The translations under genes were made by a program, and so were the position numbers. Under the pieces are notes generated by a model. That model saw only the letters and a list, made by a program, of their open reading frames with translations. It made no database searches and was not told the origin of the DNA. A stretch of DNA of 64,000 bases from an uncultured Cellulomonadaceae bacterium (GTDB lineage: Bacteria > Actinomycetota > Actinomycetes > Actinomycetales > Cellulomonadaceae): the NCBI GenBank assembly GCA_947495165.1, contig CANLXM010000003.1, forward strand, positions 372,001-436,000. Direction: 5' to 3'. This document shows positions 14,885 through 22,570 of the stretch, in pieces (the stretch's first letter is position 1; every line of letters starts with the position of its first letter).

Positions 14885-16473
14885 CCGCCGCCCTGGCCGG
14901 GACCCGGCTCCTGCTGCACGCCACCCTCAAGCACGACGGGCGGAGGTTTGCGCCGTGGGTGGTGATCGTCGCCGCGTTGTCAGCGACCTCGGTCCTCATC
15001 TACCCGTGGGTGTTCCCCACCGCCGGCGAGCGCGCAGCCCTCGCCGGCGCGATCGGTGCCAATCCGGCGCTCGGGCTGATCTTCGGCCCGGCGTACGACC
15101 TCACGACCACCGACGGCTTCAACGCATGGCGCAGCCTGGCCCTCGGTGGCTTCTTCGCCGGTCTCGGCGCGATCGCCGCCGTGACTCGCGCGACGCGCGC
15201 CCAGGAGGACTCCGGGCAGGCCGAGCTGCTGGCCTCCGGGGTCCTGGGTCGGGCGTCACGCCTGATGGCAGGGATCGCGCTCGCGCTGGTCGGGTCCCTC
15301 GCGGCGGGCGTGGTCGCCGCGCTCGTGACGGTGCTCTGCGGTGGCGGATGGTCGGCGTCGCTCCTGCTGGGCGCGACGTTCACCGCCACCGGGTGGATGT
15401 GCGCGGCGATGGCGGCGGTGACGGCGCAGGTGGGGGCGGATGCGCGCACCGCCAGCTCGATGGCCGTCGGTGCGCTCGGCGTGCTCTTCCTGCTGCGGGG
15501 CTTCTGTGCCTCACTGGACGCGCCAGCGTGGACGGTGTGGGTCAACCCGCTGGGGTGGACGCTCGAGACGCGACCCGCCAGTGGTGGCCGCTGGGCCCCG
15601 CTGCTCCTCGCCGTCGCGTTCACCGTGATCGTCGTGGCGGTCGCGTTCCTGCTCCAGTCGCGCCGGGACTTCGGGCAGGGTGCCGTGGCGCAGCGCCCCG
15701 GACCCGCCCGGGGAGCGACGCGGACGCCGTGGGCCCTCGCACTCCGGCTCAATCGGGGCGCGATCCTCACCTGGAGCGTGGCCTTCGTCGGGCTCGGCGT
15801 CGTCTTCGGGTACTTCGCGACCTCGGTCGACGACCTCCTCGGGGGAGATGCTGCTGTGCAGCAGATCCTCGCGGCGGGTGCGGCGAGCCCGGACGAGCTC
15901 ACGGGCGCGTTCGTGCGCACTGTGCTGAGCCTCATCGGCATCCTTGCCGCGGTGCCGGGCGTGCTCGTCATGCTGAAGGTGCGAGCTGAGGAGCTGGACG
16001 AGCGGGTCGAACCTGTCCTCGCGGGCGCGGTCTCACGCTCCCGGTACTACGCGAGCAACGCTGTGCTCGCCCTGGCATCTGCCGCCCTCTACGTGCTCGT
16101 CGCCGGGGCGATCGTGGCGCTCCTCGCATCCCGGGCGGACATCGGCGTCAGGTTCGGCGAGGTCCTCGCGCAGGCAGGCGTCACGATCGCGGCGGTGTGG
16201 GCCGTCGTGGCGCTCGCCGTGGCGGTGGTCGGCGCGTGCCCCGTGGTCCGGATGGCGGCCTGGGCAGGGGTGCTGGTGTCCTTCGCGCTGACGCTCCTGG
16301 GCCCGACCTTCGGATTCGACGACTGGGTGCTCGCGATCAGCCCGTTCTGGCACGTTCCGGCACTCCTGGCGACAGACCCGCGTTGGACAGGCTCGGGGGG
16401 CGTCCTTGGTGTGGCGGCCGCGTTGCTGATGGTGGGCTTCTTGGGCTTCCGCGGCCGCGATCTGGCGCGATGA
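14881..16473 (+). CDS. ABC exporter permease (tetronasin/polyketide-exporter type)
   Basis: 530 aa with about 12 membrane spans, arranged as two halves separated by a cytosolic Arg/Pro-rich loop near 270-300. This is the size and layout of TnrB3-like permeases that pair with a single ATPase in exporters of polyketide-type antibiotics. The segment RATRAQEDSGQAELLASG matches the cytosolic loop typical of the group. It is translationally coupled to the ATPase at 13982-14884. The substrate cannot be read from sequence. Confidence 0.88.
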   Translation: MTAALAGTRLLLHATLKHDGRRFAPWVVIVAALSATSVLIYPWVFPTAGERAALAGAIGANPALGLIFGPAYDLTTTDGFNAWRSLALGGFFAGLGAIAAVTRATRAQEDSGQAELLASGVLGRASRLMAGIALALVGSLAAGVVAALVTVLCGGGWSASLLLGATFTATGWMCAAMAAVTAQVGADARTASSMAVGALGVLFLLRGFCASLDAPAWTVWVNPLGWTLETRPASGGRWAPLLLAVAFTVIVVAVAFLLQSRRDFGQGAVAQRPGPARGATRTPWALALRLNRGAILTWSVAFVGLGVVFGYFATSVDDLLGGDAAVQQILAAGAASPDELTGAFVRTVLSLIGILAAVPGVLVMLKVRAEELDERVEPVLAGAVSRSRYYASNAVLALASAALYVLVAGAIVALLASRADIGVRFGEVLAQAGVTIAAVWAVVALAVAVVGACPVVRMAAWAGVLVSFALTLLGPTFGFDDWVLAISPFWHVPALLATDPRWTGSGGVLGVAAALLMVGFLGFRGRDLAR

Positions 16474-16490
16474 CCGCGTAGGCGGCGGCG

Positions 16491-17540
16491 TCAGTGCGCG
16501 TGCCGGTGGTGGACGTCGGGGACGTGCGGGTGGCTGTGCTCGATCCGCTCGTGGGTGTGCGGGTGCTGGTGGCGGCCCGTGAAGCCGTCGGCGTGCACGT
16601 GGTCGTGGTGACCGTCGTCGTGCGTGTGCTCGTGGTCGTGCTCGAGGGCCTCGTGGACGTGGTGGTGCTCGTGCGCCGAGCGTGACACGAGGGCCACGCC
16701 GCCGACGGCGATGACCAGCGCGACCACGGCCGCTGCGGTCACGGGCTCGCGGAAGACGGTCCACGCGACCAGCACGCCGAGGAACGGCGCGGTGGCGAAC
16801 ACGACCTGAGCGCGGGCTGCGCCGAGGTCGCGCGCGCCGGCGACCCACAGGGTGATGGACAGCCCGTAGCCGAGCGCGCCGATCACCAGGGCGGCGCCCA
16901 GGGCTGGCAGGGCGGGTGCAGACGCGACGCTCAGCCCGATCGCGGCGTTCACGCCGCCGGCCACGACGCCCTTGGCGAGGGTGATGTGCGCGGGTGCGAG
17001 CTCGTCGAGCTCGGCGGTGACGCTGTTGTCGACCGCCCAGCACACGCACGCGAGGGCGATCAGCGCGGCACCGATCCGCAGGTCGGCGGTCGCGCCCGGC
17101 CCCGACAGCACGAGGCTCGCGACGCCCACGAGGCCGGCGCCCACCGCCACGCGGCGTCCGATGTGCTCCCGGAAGACGAGCCCCGCGATGACGATCGTGA
17201 ACACAAGCTCCAGGTTGAGCAGGAGCGAGGCGTTGGCTCCGGTCGTGTACCGCAGGCCGAGGGCGAGCAGCACGGGCCCGACGGCGCCGCCGAGCACGAC
17301 CGCGGTGGCGAGCCTGGGAGCACCGCGGCGGAGCGCTGCGGGGTCGGGTCGGTGCCGGAGGCTCACCGGGAGGACCGCGAAGGCGGCGCCGAGGTACAGC
17401 AGCCCCGCCAGCGTGAAGGGGTTCGTGTCCTGGGCCAGCTGCGCGGCGAACGGCGTGGAGGCCCCGAACAGCAGAGCCGCGAGGCCGGCGCGGACGACGC
17501 CGCGACGCAGCGTCAGGCTGGAGGGCGCCGGGGAGGTCAT
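16491..17540 (-). CDS. EamA/DMT-family transporter with long histidine-rich C-terminal tail
   Basis: 349 aa. Two EamA repeats with about ten membrane spans fill residues 10-290. A hydrophilic tail of about 60 residues (about 291-349) then contains 24 His in strings such as HDHEHTHDDGHHDH. Such tails bind Zn, Ni or Co in metal transporters and chaperones. Here the tail suggests metal-dependent regulation or metal transport by a drug/metabolite-family carrier. Substrate and direction are not known. The gene is convergent with the ABC exporter with almost no gap and lies just downstream of the second tRNA array. Confidence 0.85.
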   Translation of the reverse strand: MTSPAPSSLTLRRGVVRAGLAALLFGASTPFAAQLAQDTNPFTLAGLLYLGAAFAVLPVSLRHRPDPAALRRGAPRLATAVVLGGAVGPVLLALGLRYTTGANASLLLNLELVFTIVIAGLVFREHIGRRVAVGAGLVGVASLVLSGPGATADLRIGAALIALACVCWAVDNSVTAELDELAPAHITLAKGVVAGGVNAAIGLSVASAPALPALGAALVIGALGYGLSITLWVAGARDLGAARAQVVFATAPFLGVLVAWTVFREPVTAAAVVALVIAVGGVALVSRSAHEHHHVHEALEHDHEHTHDDGHHDHVHADGFTGRHQHPHTHERIEHSHPHVPDVHHRHAH

Positions 17541-17583
17541 GCGTCGAGCCTAGCCAGGGAACCGCTGTCCCTCGGGCACGACG

Positions 17584-17612
17584 AAGGCCCCAGGTCATCG
17601 ACCTGGGGCCTT
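17584..17612. terminator. Hairpin terminator of the second tRNA array
   Basis: A 13-bp perfect stem (AAGGCCCCAGGTC / GACCTGGGGCCTT) with a 3-nt loop lies three bases beyond the CCA end of tRNA-Val(GAC). Its sequence is unrelated to the terminator of the first array, so only the tRNA genes are conserved between the copies. Confidence 0.8.
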
Positions 17613-17614
17613 GC

Positions 17615-17689
17615 TGGTGGGCGATACTGGGATCGAACCAGTGACCTCTTCCGTGTCAGGGAAGCGCGCTACCGCTGCGCCAATCGCCC
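17615..17689 (-). tRNA. tRNA-Val(GAC), second copy
   Basis: 75 nt with encoded CCA; the sequence appears identical to 10776-10850 (anticodon loop CTGACAC). Last gene of the duplicated Gly-Cys-Val array. Confidence 0.95.
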
Positions 17690-17717
17690 GCGACTCAACC
17701 CGAGGGTCGTGTCGTGG

Positions 17718-17788
17718 AGGTGGAGACGGGATTCGAACCCGTGTGGACGGCTTTGCAGGCCGCTGCCTCGCCTCTCGGCCACTCCACC
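17718..17788 (-). tRNA. tRNA-Cys(GCA), second copy
   Basis: 71 nt, anticodon GCA, no encoded CCA. Compared with 10906-10976, the changes cluster in the anticodon-stem/variable/T-stem region (GTCCACACGGG against GTACACGTGGG on the coding strand) and preserve pairing. Confidence 0.95.
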
Positions 17789-17829
17789 GTTCGAGTCGGG
17801 CCCCGGGATGAACCGGTGCCACGTCTCCG

Positions 17830-17901
17830 AGCGGATGACGGGATTCGAACCCGCGACCCTCACCTTGGCAAGGTGATGCTCTACCACTGAGCCACATCCG
17901 C
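17830..17901 (-). tRNA. tRNA-Gly(GCC), second copy
   Basis: 72 nt, anticodon GCC, the same sequence as 11017-11088. Its promoter must lie in the short gap before pabB (17902-18024). Confidence 0.95.
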
Positions 17902-18024
17902 ATGACTGTGACCGGTGACCCGGCCGCAGCAACGGACAAACACTAGCCGGTGATCGGACCGAACGTCCAACTCACACCGGTGTGGTTCACGACGGCGCCC
18001 CGGAAGCACCCGCTTGGGTAGGTT

Positions 18025-19131
18025 GTGTCCGTGCCCGCCCTGCCTCCGACCGCCCGCCCGGGATGGGCGCGCTTCGGCGGTGTCGGCGCCCGCGGCGCCC
18101 TCGAGTGCGTCGACCTGTCCGACGACGTCGGCCGGGCCCGCCTGGACGAGGGCCTGTGGTTCGTGTCGCTCGGGTTCGAGGGCACGGGCCACGCGTGGAG
18201 GTTCGCGGAGGCCACGCGAGACGACGACGGCGCGCGCGACCCGTCGTCGGTCCTCTCCGACTACCCGGGGACGGGGTGGCAGGGCCCCTCGCCCGACGCG
18301 TGGGCCAGCTCGACGACGGCGAAGCAGTACCGGCACTCGGTCGACGTCGTGCGCGCCTCGATCCGGGCGGGGGAGACCTACCAGGTAAACGTGTGCCGGG
18401 TGCTCGAAGCGCCGCTTCCTGCGGGCGACGACGGCGCTGAGCCGGACGCGGCGTCGTTCGCTGCGCTCCTGGGGAGGGAGAACCCGGCGCCGCACGCGGG
18501 GTGGCTGCACGTCCCGGCGTCGTCGGGCCTGATGCCGGCGTGGCTCGTGTCGGCCTCCCCGGAGCTCTTCCTGCGGCGCGACGGGGACCGGCTGACGTCG
18601 CGGCCGATCAAGGGCACCGCGCCGACCGCCGCCGGGCTGCTGCCCAAGGACGAGGCCGAGAACGTGATGATCGTCGACATGGTCCGCAACGACCTGCTGC
18701 GCGTGTGCGCGCCGGGGTCGGTCGAGGTCGAGGCGCTGCTCGCGCTCGAGGAGCACCCCGGGCTCGTGCACCTGGTCTCGACGGTCGCCGGGAACCTGCG
18801 CGGCCCGGGCATCGGCTGGCCGCGGATCCTCGGCGCGACGTTCCCGCCGGCGTCGGTGTCGGGGACGCCCAAGCAGGCGGCGCTTGACGTCATCGCCGCG
18901 CTCGAGCCCGCCGCGCGCGGCCCGTACTGCGGCGCGTTCGGCTGGATCGACGGCGACGCGCGGCGCGCCGAGCTCGCCGTCGCGATCCGCACGTTCTGGT
19001 GGGCCGACGGCGTCCTGCGGTTCGGCACCGGCGCGGGAATCACGTGGGGGAGTGACCCCGACGGCGAATGGCACGAGACTGAGCTGAAGGCGCGCCGTCT
19101 GGTGGGCCTGGCCTCGAAGGAGACAGCATGA
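18025..19131 (+). CDS. pabB: Aminodeoxychorismate synthase component I (chorismate-binding)
   Basis: 368 aa. Converts chorismate to 4-amino-4-deoxychorismate with ammonia from a glutaminase partner, in folate p-aminobenzoate synthesis. Catalytic-core motifs are SRPIKGTAP, MIVDMVRNDL, HPGLVHLVSTVAGNL and PPASVSGTPKQAAL, the signature of the chorismate-utilising family. It lacks the long N-terminal domain of TrpE, which favours PabB. No glutamine amidotransferase gene is adjacent. The start is GTG, with TAGGTT about 6 nt upstream, so it is probably leaderless; GTG at 18031 is an alternative. It overlaps pabC by four bases. Confidence 0.88.
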   Translation: MSVPALPPTARPGWARFGGVGARGALECVDLSDDVGRARLDEGLWFVSLGFEGTGHAWRFAEATRDDDGARDPSSVLSDYPGTGWQGPSPDAWASSTTAKQYRHSVDVVRASIRAGETYQVNVCRVLEAPLPAGDDGAEPDAASFAALLGRENPAPHAGWLHVPASSGLMPAWLVSASPELFLRRDGDRLTSRPIKGTAPTAAGLLPKDEAENVMIVDMVRNDLLRVCAPGSVEVEALLALEEHPGLVHLVSTVAGNLRGPGIGWPRILGATFPPASVSGTPKQAALDVIAALEPAARGPYCGAFGWIDGDARRAELAVAIRTFWWADGVLRFGTGAGITWGSDPDGEWHETELKARRLVGLASKETA

Positions 19132-19997
19132 CGGTGGTGTGGTGCAACGGGTCGCTGCGGGACCCGGACGAGCCGATGATCAGCGTGCTCGACCACGGGC
19201 TGACCGTGGGCGACGGCGTGTTCGAGACGTGCGGCGTGCTCGACGGGCAGGCGTTCGCGCTCACGCGGCACCTGGACCGGTTGGCGCGCTCGGCGGCCGG
19301 GCTCGGCGTCGAGCTGCCTGCTGACGCGGAGATACGCCGGGGCGTGGCCGAGGTGCTCGCGGCACTGCCCGCGGAGGAGCCCGGCCAGGCGACACGGCTG
19401 CGCATCACCGTGACTGCTGGAGCGGGGCCGCTGGGCTCTGCGCGGACGCCGGGAGTCGCGCCGACCCTCGTCGTCGCCGCAGCGAGCGGACCGGCGAGCG
19501 TCGACGCCCGCGTGGTGCGGGTGCCGTGGGTGCGCAACGAGCGCTCGGCCGTCGCGGGACTGAAGACGACGTCGTACGCCGAGAACGTCGTCGCCCTCGC
19601 CTACGCGAAGGAGCGAGGCGCCGACGAGGCGCTGCTCGCCAACACGGTCGGCGAGCTGTGCGAAGGCACCGCAGCGAACGTGTTCGTCGAGCGCGACGGC
19701 GAGGTGCTGACCCCGCCGTTGTCGAGCGGCTGCCTCGGAGGCATCACCCGCGACCTGGTGCTGCTGTGGGGCCAGGAGGTGGGGCTCGCCGTGCGCGAGG
19801 CGGCGGCGGGCGAGCTCGGGTACGACGACGTGCTGGCCGACGTCGAGGCGGGGCGTGCTTCCTTGGCGATCAGTGGGTCCGTGCGCGGACCGGTGCCGGT
19901 GGTCGCCCTCGACGGGACGCCGACGGTGCTTGGTGCGCTGCTGGTGGAGCTGTGCGCGCTGTACGCGGCGGGGGTGAGCGACGACCTCGACCCCTGA
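19128..19997 (+). CDS. pabC: Aminodeoxychorismate lyase (class IV aminotransferase fold)
   Basis: 289 aa PLP enzyme of fold type IV. LDHGLTVGDGVFETCGV near 20 and KTTSYAENVVALAYAKERGA near 146, with the PLP-binding Lys, are visible, as is the GELCEGTAANVF phosphate-binding turn. In this context it should cleave 4-amino-4-deoxychorismate to p-aminobenzoate and pyruvate, completing the PabB step. The ATG overlaps the pabB stop. A branched-chain or D-amino-acid aminotransferase is possible from fold alone; the pabB coupling decides. Confidence 0.88.
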   Translation: MTVVWCNGSLRDPDEPMISVLDHGLTVGDGVFETCGVLDGQAFALTRHLDRLARSAAGLGVELPADAEIRRGVAEVLAALPAEEPGQATRLRITVTAGAGPLGSARTPGVAPTLVVAAASGPASVDARVVRVPWVRNERSAVAGLKTTSYAENVVALAYAKERGADEALLANTVGELCEGTAANVFVERDGEVLTPPLSSGCLGGITRDLVLLWGQEVGLAVREAAAGELGYDDVLADVEAGRASLAISGSVRGPVPVVALDGTPTVLGALLVELCALYAAGVSDDLDP

Positions 19998-20094
19998 GGG
20001 CGCGCGGCGGGGCCGGTTTCGGCAATCGGCCCGACGTCCGCTAGCATCTTCCTCGGCACGCGAATGGCGCACAGCGTCGGTCCGCAGGCCGCTG

Positions 20095-20169
20095 GGGCGA
20101 TTGGCGCAGTGGTAGCGCGCTTCGTTCACACCGAAGAGGTCACTGGTTCGAACCCAGTATCGCCCACCA
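20095..20169 (+). tRNA. tRNA-Val(CAC), likely integration target
   Basis: 75 nt with encoded CCA. Anticodon stem CTTCG / CGAAG, loop TTCACAC (anticodon CAC). The body is nearly the same as tRNA-Val(GAC). An integrase remnant reading toward its 3' end lies 180 bases away, the standard arrangement for an element inserted at a tRNA 3' end. No second copy of the tRNA 3' end was found within the window. Confidence 0.95.
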
Positions 20170-20237
20170 GCATTTGCCCAGGTCAGAGGCCATGAGGCCG
20201 GTCGAACAGGTTGTGAAGTAGGCCCCGATGGTGGGGT

Positions 20238-20336
20238 TGACCCCAGTTCTGACCCCAATGGTCGCCTGAAGGCTGACCCCAGTTTGCGCTGTCGTGACCC
20301 CTTCTCGGAACAGAAGCGGTCACCGTCGGACCCCAG
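20238..20336 (+). repeat. Cluster of five GACCCC repeats between tRNA-Val and the integrase
   Basis: TGACCCCAGTT occurs at 20238-20248 and again at 20274-20284, with TGACCCCAA at 20250, TGACCCC at 20295 and GGACCCCAG near 20329. All are in the same orientation. This could be arm-type integrase sites or the internally repeated terminus of an IS21-like element. No transposase of that type is visible. Confidence 0.65.
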
Positions 20337-20350
20337 CCGACGAAGCTCGA

Positions 20351-21011
20351 TCAGACCGGCCCGTAGAGGCCGAGCGCGTCGCCGAGATCGTTCATGGCGC
20401 GCCGGTGCGCCTCGGATGTCACGTGCGCGTAGGTGTTTGCGGTGATCTGGATGCCGGCGTGCCCGAGCATCTCGCTGACGGCCTTCAGGTTTGCCCCTCG
20501 CTCGAGCAACGTCGTCGCAGCAGAGTGGCGCAGCGTGTGGACGGTGGCCCTCGGCAGTCCCGCTTTGGCGGCGGCGGTCTTGAACGTACGCAGCACATTC
20601 CGGGGGTCCAAGGGCGCGCCGGTTTCGGAGGCGAAGACGAGATTGTGCTCGGTCCAGAGATTGGCAGCACGCTTCCGGTCGATCTCTTGGTTGCGCCGCT
20701 GCTGGCGCAGAATCTCCATGACGCCTGGCGCTGGATTCAAGACGCGCCGGGATGTCTGCGTCTTAGGTGTGGTGATGACGAGCTCCCCGTTCACACGGTT
20801 CAGTGTCGAGCGGACCGTGACGGCGCCGGTACGGAAGCCGACGTCGGTCCAACGCAGACCGGTCGCCTCACCATTGCGTAGGCCAGTCGCGGCGATCACG
20901 GCGAACAACGCCCAGAGGCGTGAGGTACGCGCGGCCGCCAACACCGCGGCGGTCTCTTCGATGGTCAAGAAGTGCGCCTCCTGGCGCTCGAATCGGGGCG
21001 GCTTCATCCTT
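20351..21011 (-). pseudogene. Tyrosine-recombinase integrase, 5' part lost at the IS boundary
   Basis: About 220 residues of the catalytic domain remain, beginning RMKPPRFERQEAHFLTIEE right at the edge of the insertion sequence. The active-site set is complete: Arg in ATGLRNGE, Lys in TPKTQTSRR, His-x-x-Arg in HTLRHSAATTLL, His in LGHAGIQ and Tyr in ANTYAHV. The N-terminal arm-binding and core-binding domains, usually about 150-180 residues, are missing and were not found on the far side of the element. An internal ATG at 21006 might allow a fragment, but it is very unlikely to integrate DNA. It points at tRNA-Val(CAC), so it marks a decayed integrative element or prophage. Confidence 0.85.
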
Positions 21012-21042
21012 TGAACCGCCCTGGGTCTGATGGAGGCTCTGG

Positions 21043-21987
21043 TCATTTGATTTCGGCCAGGGCCTTCGTGTCCTGCTGGGTATCGTAGAACGTCTTCTCG
21101 AACTCGCTCGGCGGGACGTCGCCGAGGTAGCCGTGCAGGCGTCGGTGGTTGTGCCAGTCGACCCATCCGAGAGTCGCCAGCTCGACGTCCTCGACAGTGC
21201 GCCACGGACGCGCCCGTGCTGGCCCGCGGATCAGCTCGGCCTTGTAGTAGCCGTTGACCGTCTCGGCCAGGACGTTGTCGTAGGAGTCCCCGACGGTGCC
21301 GATCGAGGGGACGGCGCCGACCTCGGCCTGGCGTTCTCCGTAGCGCACGGACGTGAATTGAGACCCTGCGTCCGAGTGGCACCGCAGGCCCTCCATGCGA
21401 GTGCCGCGTGACCAGCGGGCCATCTCGATGGCGTCCAGGAGCATCTCGGTGCGCATATGCCCCGCCACGCGCCACCCGACGATCGTCCGGGAGAACGCGT
21501 TGATGATGAAGCACGCATACGCGACCCCGGCGAACGTCGGGACGTAGGTCAGGTCGGTCACCCACAACTGGTTCGGCGCGGTGGCGGTGAAGTCCCGCTT
21601 GACCAGGTCCGGGTGGCGCGTGGCTGCGGGATCAGGGCGCGTGGTGCGCACGCGCTTGGTCCGCACCGCTCCGGCGATGCCTTCGGCGCGCATCAGCCGG
21701 GCGACCTGGTCTCGGCCGACGTCGTGCCCGGCTCGCCGTGCCGCCTTCCACAGCTTGCGCGCCCCGTAGACACGATAGTTGTCCACCCACAGGCCCCGTA
21801 ACGCCGCCCTGAGGTCGGCGTCGCGCACGGCGCGAGCCGACGGGGCGCGACTCTTGGCGGCGTAGTACGTGCTCACAGCCACCTTCACGCCCGCCTTCGA
21901 CAGGACCGTGCAGATGGACTCGACTGTGAGATTGACGCCCCCGACGACCGCGTCGCGGTTGGCGTCGATGAAGGCGACTACTTCTTG
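21043..21987 (-). CDS. IS3-family transposase OrfB (DDE integrase domain)
   Basis: Catalytic part of the transposase. After an HTH_21-like segment (YGARKLWKAARRAGHDVGRD) it carries the rve-domain triad: Asp in WVTDLTYVP, Asp in CHSDAGSQFTS and Glu in NVLAETVNGYYKAE, followed by WHNHRRLHGYLG, typical of the IS3 family. The frame is open upstream of its first ATG/GTG codons into orfA (VVAFIDANRDAVV). It is therefore most likely made as an OrfAB fusion by -1 frameshifting near 21980; the start given is that overlap, not a start codon. All catalytic residues are intact, so it may still be active. Confidence 0.9.
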   Translation of the reverse strand, partial: QEVVAFIDANRDAVVGGVNLTVESICTVLSKAGVKVAVSTYYAAKSRAPSARAVRDADLRAALRGLWVDNYRVYGARKLWKAARRAGHDVGRDQVARLMRAEGIAGAVRTKRVRTTRPDPAATRHPDLVKRDFTATAPNQLWVTDLTYVPTFAGVAYACFIINAFSRTIVGWRVAGHMRTEMLLDAIEMARWSRGTRMEGLRCHSDAGSQFTSVRYGERQAEVGAVPSIGTVGDSYDNVLAETVNGYYKAELIRGPARARPWRTVEDVELATLGWVDWHNHRRLHGYLGDVPPSEFEKTFYDTQQDTKALAEIK

Positions 21988-22322
21988 TGCTGGCGGTCGA
22001 GCTCCGCCCCGAAGAAAGACGCCGCCCGCTTCAAGATCTCGTTCGCCCGCTTGAGCTCACGGTTCTCCTGCTCGAGCTCGCGGATCCGCGTCGCCTCGGT
22101 CGTGCTCACCCCGGGGGCATGGCCGTCGTCGATGTCGGCCTGCTTGACCCACTGGCGCACCGACTCAGTCCCGTAGCCCAGCTGGGACGCGACCCGCTGG
22201 ACCGTCCCGTGCTCAGTCCCCAGCTCTGCTCGCAGCGTGCGGACCATCCGGACCGCCGCGGTCTTCTCCTCTGCGCTGTAGCGCCGCGTCTGCGGCTTCC
22301 CAGGCGTCTGTTCCTTCGGCAT
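21978..22322 (-). CDS. IS3-family transposase OrfA (HTH_Tnp_1)
   Basis: 114 aa. N-terminal helix-turn-helix (RRYSAEEKTAAVRMVRTLR, then QRVASQLGYGTESVRQWVKQ) that recognises the element's inverted repeats. A leucine-zipper-like coiled coil follows (RIRELEQENRELKRANEILK), ending HKK just before TAG. The AAGAAGTAG end is where the ribosome would shift to the orfB frame. The ATG at 22322 has a GGAG site; a longer reading frame would start inside the terminal repeat. Confidence 0.9.
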   Translation of the reverse strand: MPKEQTPGKPQTRRYSAEEKTAAVRMVRTLRAELGTEHGTVQRVASQLGYGTESVRQWVKQADIDDGHAPGVSTTEATRIRELEQENRELKRANEILKRAASFFGAELDRQHKK

Positions 22323-22570
22323 GGCTCCATCCTCGTTTCCAAGGTCACGAGCCTCCAACAAACCCAGGGCGGTTCAGGTCTCCCTCGGCCGGCAGGTACC
22401 ACCAATCCTTCCACCACCCTTGATCAGCGATCTGTCCGTTCCACGCTTACGTTCGCCGGTCCAGGTGCCGATAGGGACTCGGGACTGCTGGATCCGTCAG
22501 TCCCGAACGCGGACGTCAGCAGACCAGACGACTACCGTCCGTCACGGACAAACCAACCGAGGAGCTCTTC

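Larger units (their letters stand above)
21012..22376 (-). mobile_element. IS3-family insertion sequence, complete
   Basis: 1365 bp bounded by terminal inverted repeats starting TGAACCGCCCTGGGT at both ends; the next bases (TGATGGAGGCTC and TTGTTGGAGGCTC) also match well. It contains orfA (HTH) and orfB (DDE) overlapping in the -1 frame. The flanking triplets differ (CTT left, GGT right), so no target-site duplication is visible. That suggests a deletion next to the element after insertion. Confidence 0.92.

Noticed and set aside
22377..22570. N-terminal half of the integrase on the far side of the IS element
   Set aside because: All minus-strand frames there were read; none resembles integrase SAM-like or arm-binding domains, so the 5' part appears deleted.
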